From Caulobacterales bacterium (GTDB lineage: Bacteria; Pseudomonadota; Alphaproteobacteria; Caulobacterales; Caulobacteraceae), in assembly GCA_019510435.1 (NCBI GenBank), contig JAEKKJ010000026.1:1-55993 (forward strand): a stretch of DNA of 55,993 nt, read 5' to 3'. Positions 55,963 through 55,993 of the stretch are shown piece by piece. A program made the translations under genes and the position numbers. The notes under the pieces were generated by a model that did not search any database, was not told the DNA's origin, and worked only from the letters and a program-made list of their open reading frames with translations. The first letter of the stretch is position 1; each line of letters opens with the position of its first letter.

Positions 55963-55993
55963 CGGCCCCATCCGCAAGCCTGCGCAGCGGCGA

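Overview
This 56 kb window is a GC-rich (roughly 70% by eye) alphaproteobacterial chromosome segment, most likely from the Caulobacteraceae (Phenylobacterium or Caulobacter). The main evidence is a DivL orthologue with tyrosine in place of the phospho-histidine, an mmcB gene carrying the alphaproteobacterial LexA box GTTC-N7-GTTC, a regB/SCO/regA cluster, a split atpHAGDC operon with a very short epsilon subunit, and the run dut-coaBC-ubiB-ubiE-mutM-TraB-enoyl-CoA hydratase, which in Caulobacter leads into rpsT-dnaA and the origin. The origin probably lies just beyond the right edge (inference). No rRNA, tRNA, IS element, prophage or CRISPR array was seen.

Layout. 1-3.2 kb: the end of a LysR regulator, then a secreted M28 peptidase and a periplasmic metallo-beta-lactamase-fold hydrolase in one operon. 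3.5-7 kb: divergent polysaccharide deacetylase, rppH, an alpha/beta hydrolase, and a small membrane protein with its secreted partner. 7-11.8 kb: the F1 ATP synthase operon. 12.2-19.5 kb: an RTX-like protein with C-terminal 38-residue repeats, a small periplasmic protein, a DsbB/DsbA-type pair, a bifunctional PBP1A and a GT-C membrane glycosyltransferase. 19.5-21.7 kb: a GtrB-like glycosyltransferase, a methyltransferase and a GtrA-like protein, facing the GT-C gene; together they look like a gtr-type surface glycosylation module.

21.8-30.6 kb: YgjP-type metallopeptidase, intracellular PHB depolymerase, the SCO/RegB/RegA redox-sensing cluster, mmcB, a lipocalin, a ferritin-like diiron protein and a minimal zincin. 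30.6-41 kb: divL, a POT transporter with yccF, an NTF2-like protein, an L,D-transpeptidase, an Hsp70-family protein, an orphan gene and malic enzyme. 41-46 kb: a secreted Ala/Ser-rich protein, an ArsR-SRPBCC-GST operon, and dapB (apparently CTG-initiated) with an amidase. 46-56 kb: a PEP-CTERM protein with the two hallmark motifs of a Cys-Gln thioester domain, then the origin-proximal housekeeping cluster, interrupted by an islet of two visibly lower-GC unknown genes.

The most striking non-coding feature is a set of long intergenic inverted repeats (about 28-57 nt arms). In four of them both arms carry their own mini-hairpin with a triloop at the equivalent position, so the fold is conserved while the sequence differs. 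Two elements also supply the C-terminal codons and stop of the adjacent gene. The best candidates for undescribed biology are the thioester/PEP-CTERM protein, this repeat family, the repeat-bearing RTX-like protein, the unknown lipoprotein and the two-gene islet.
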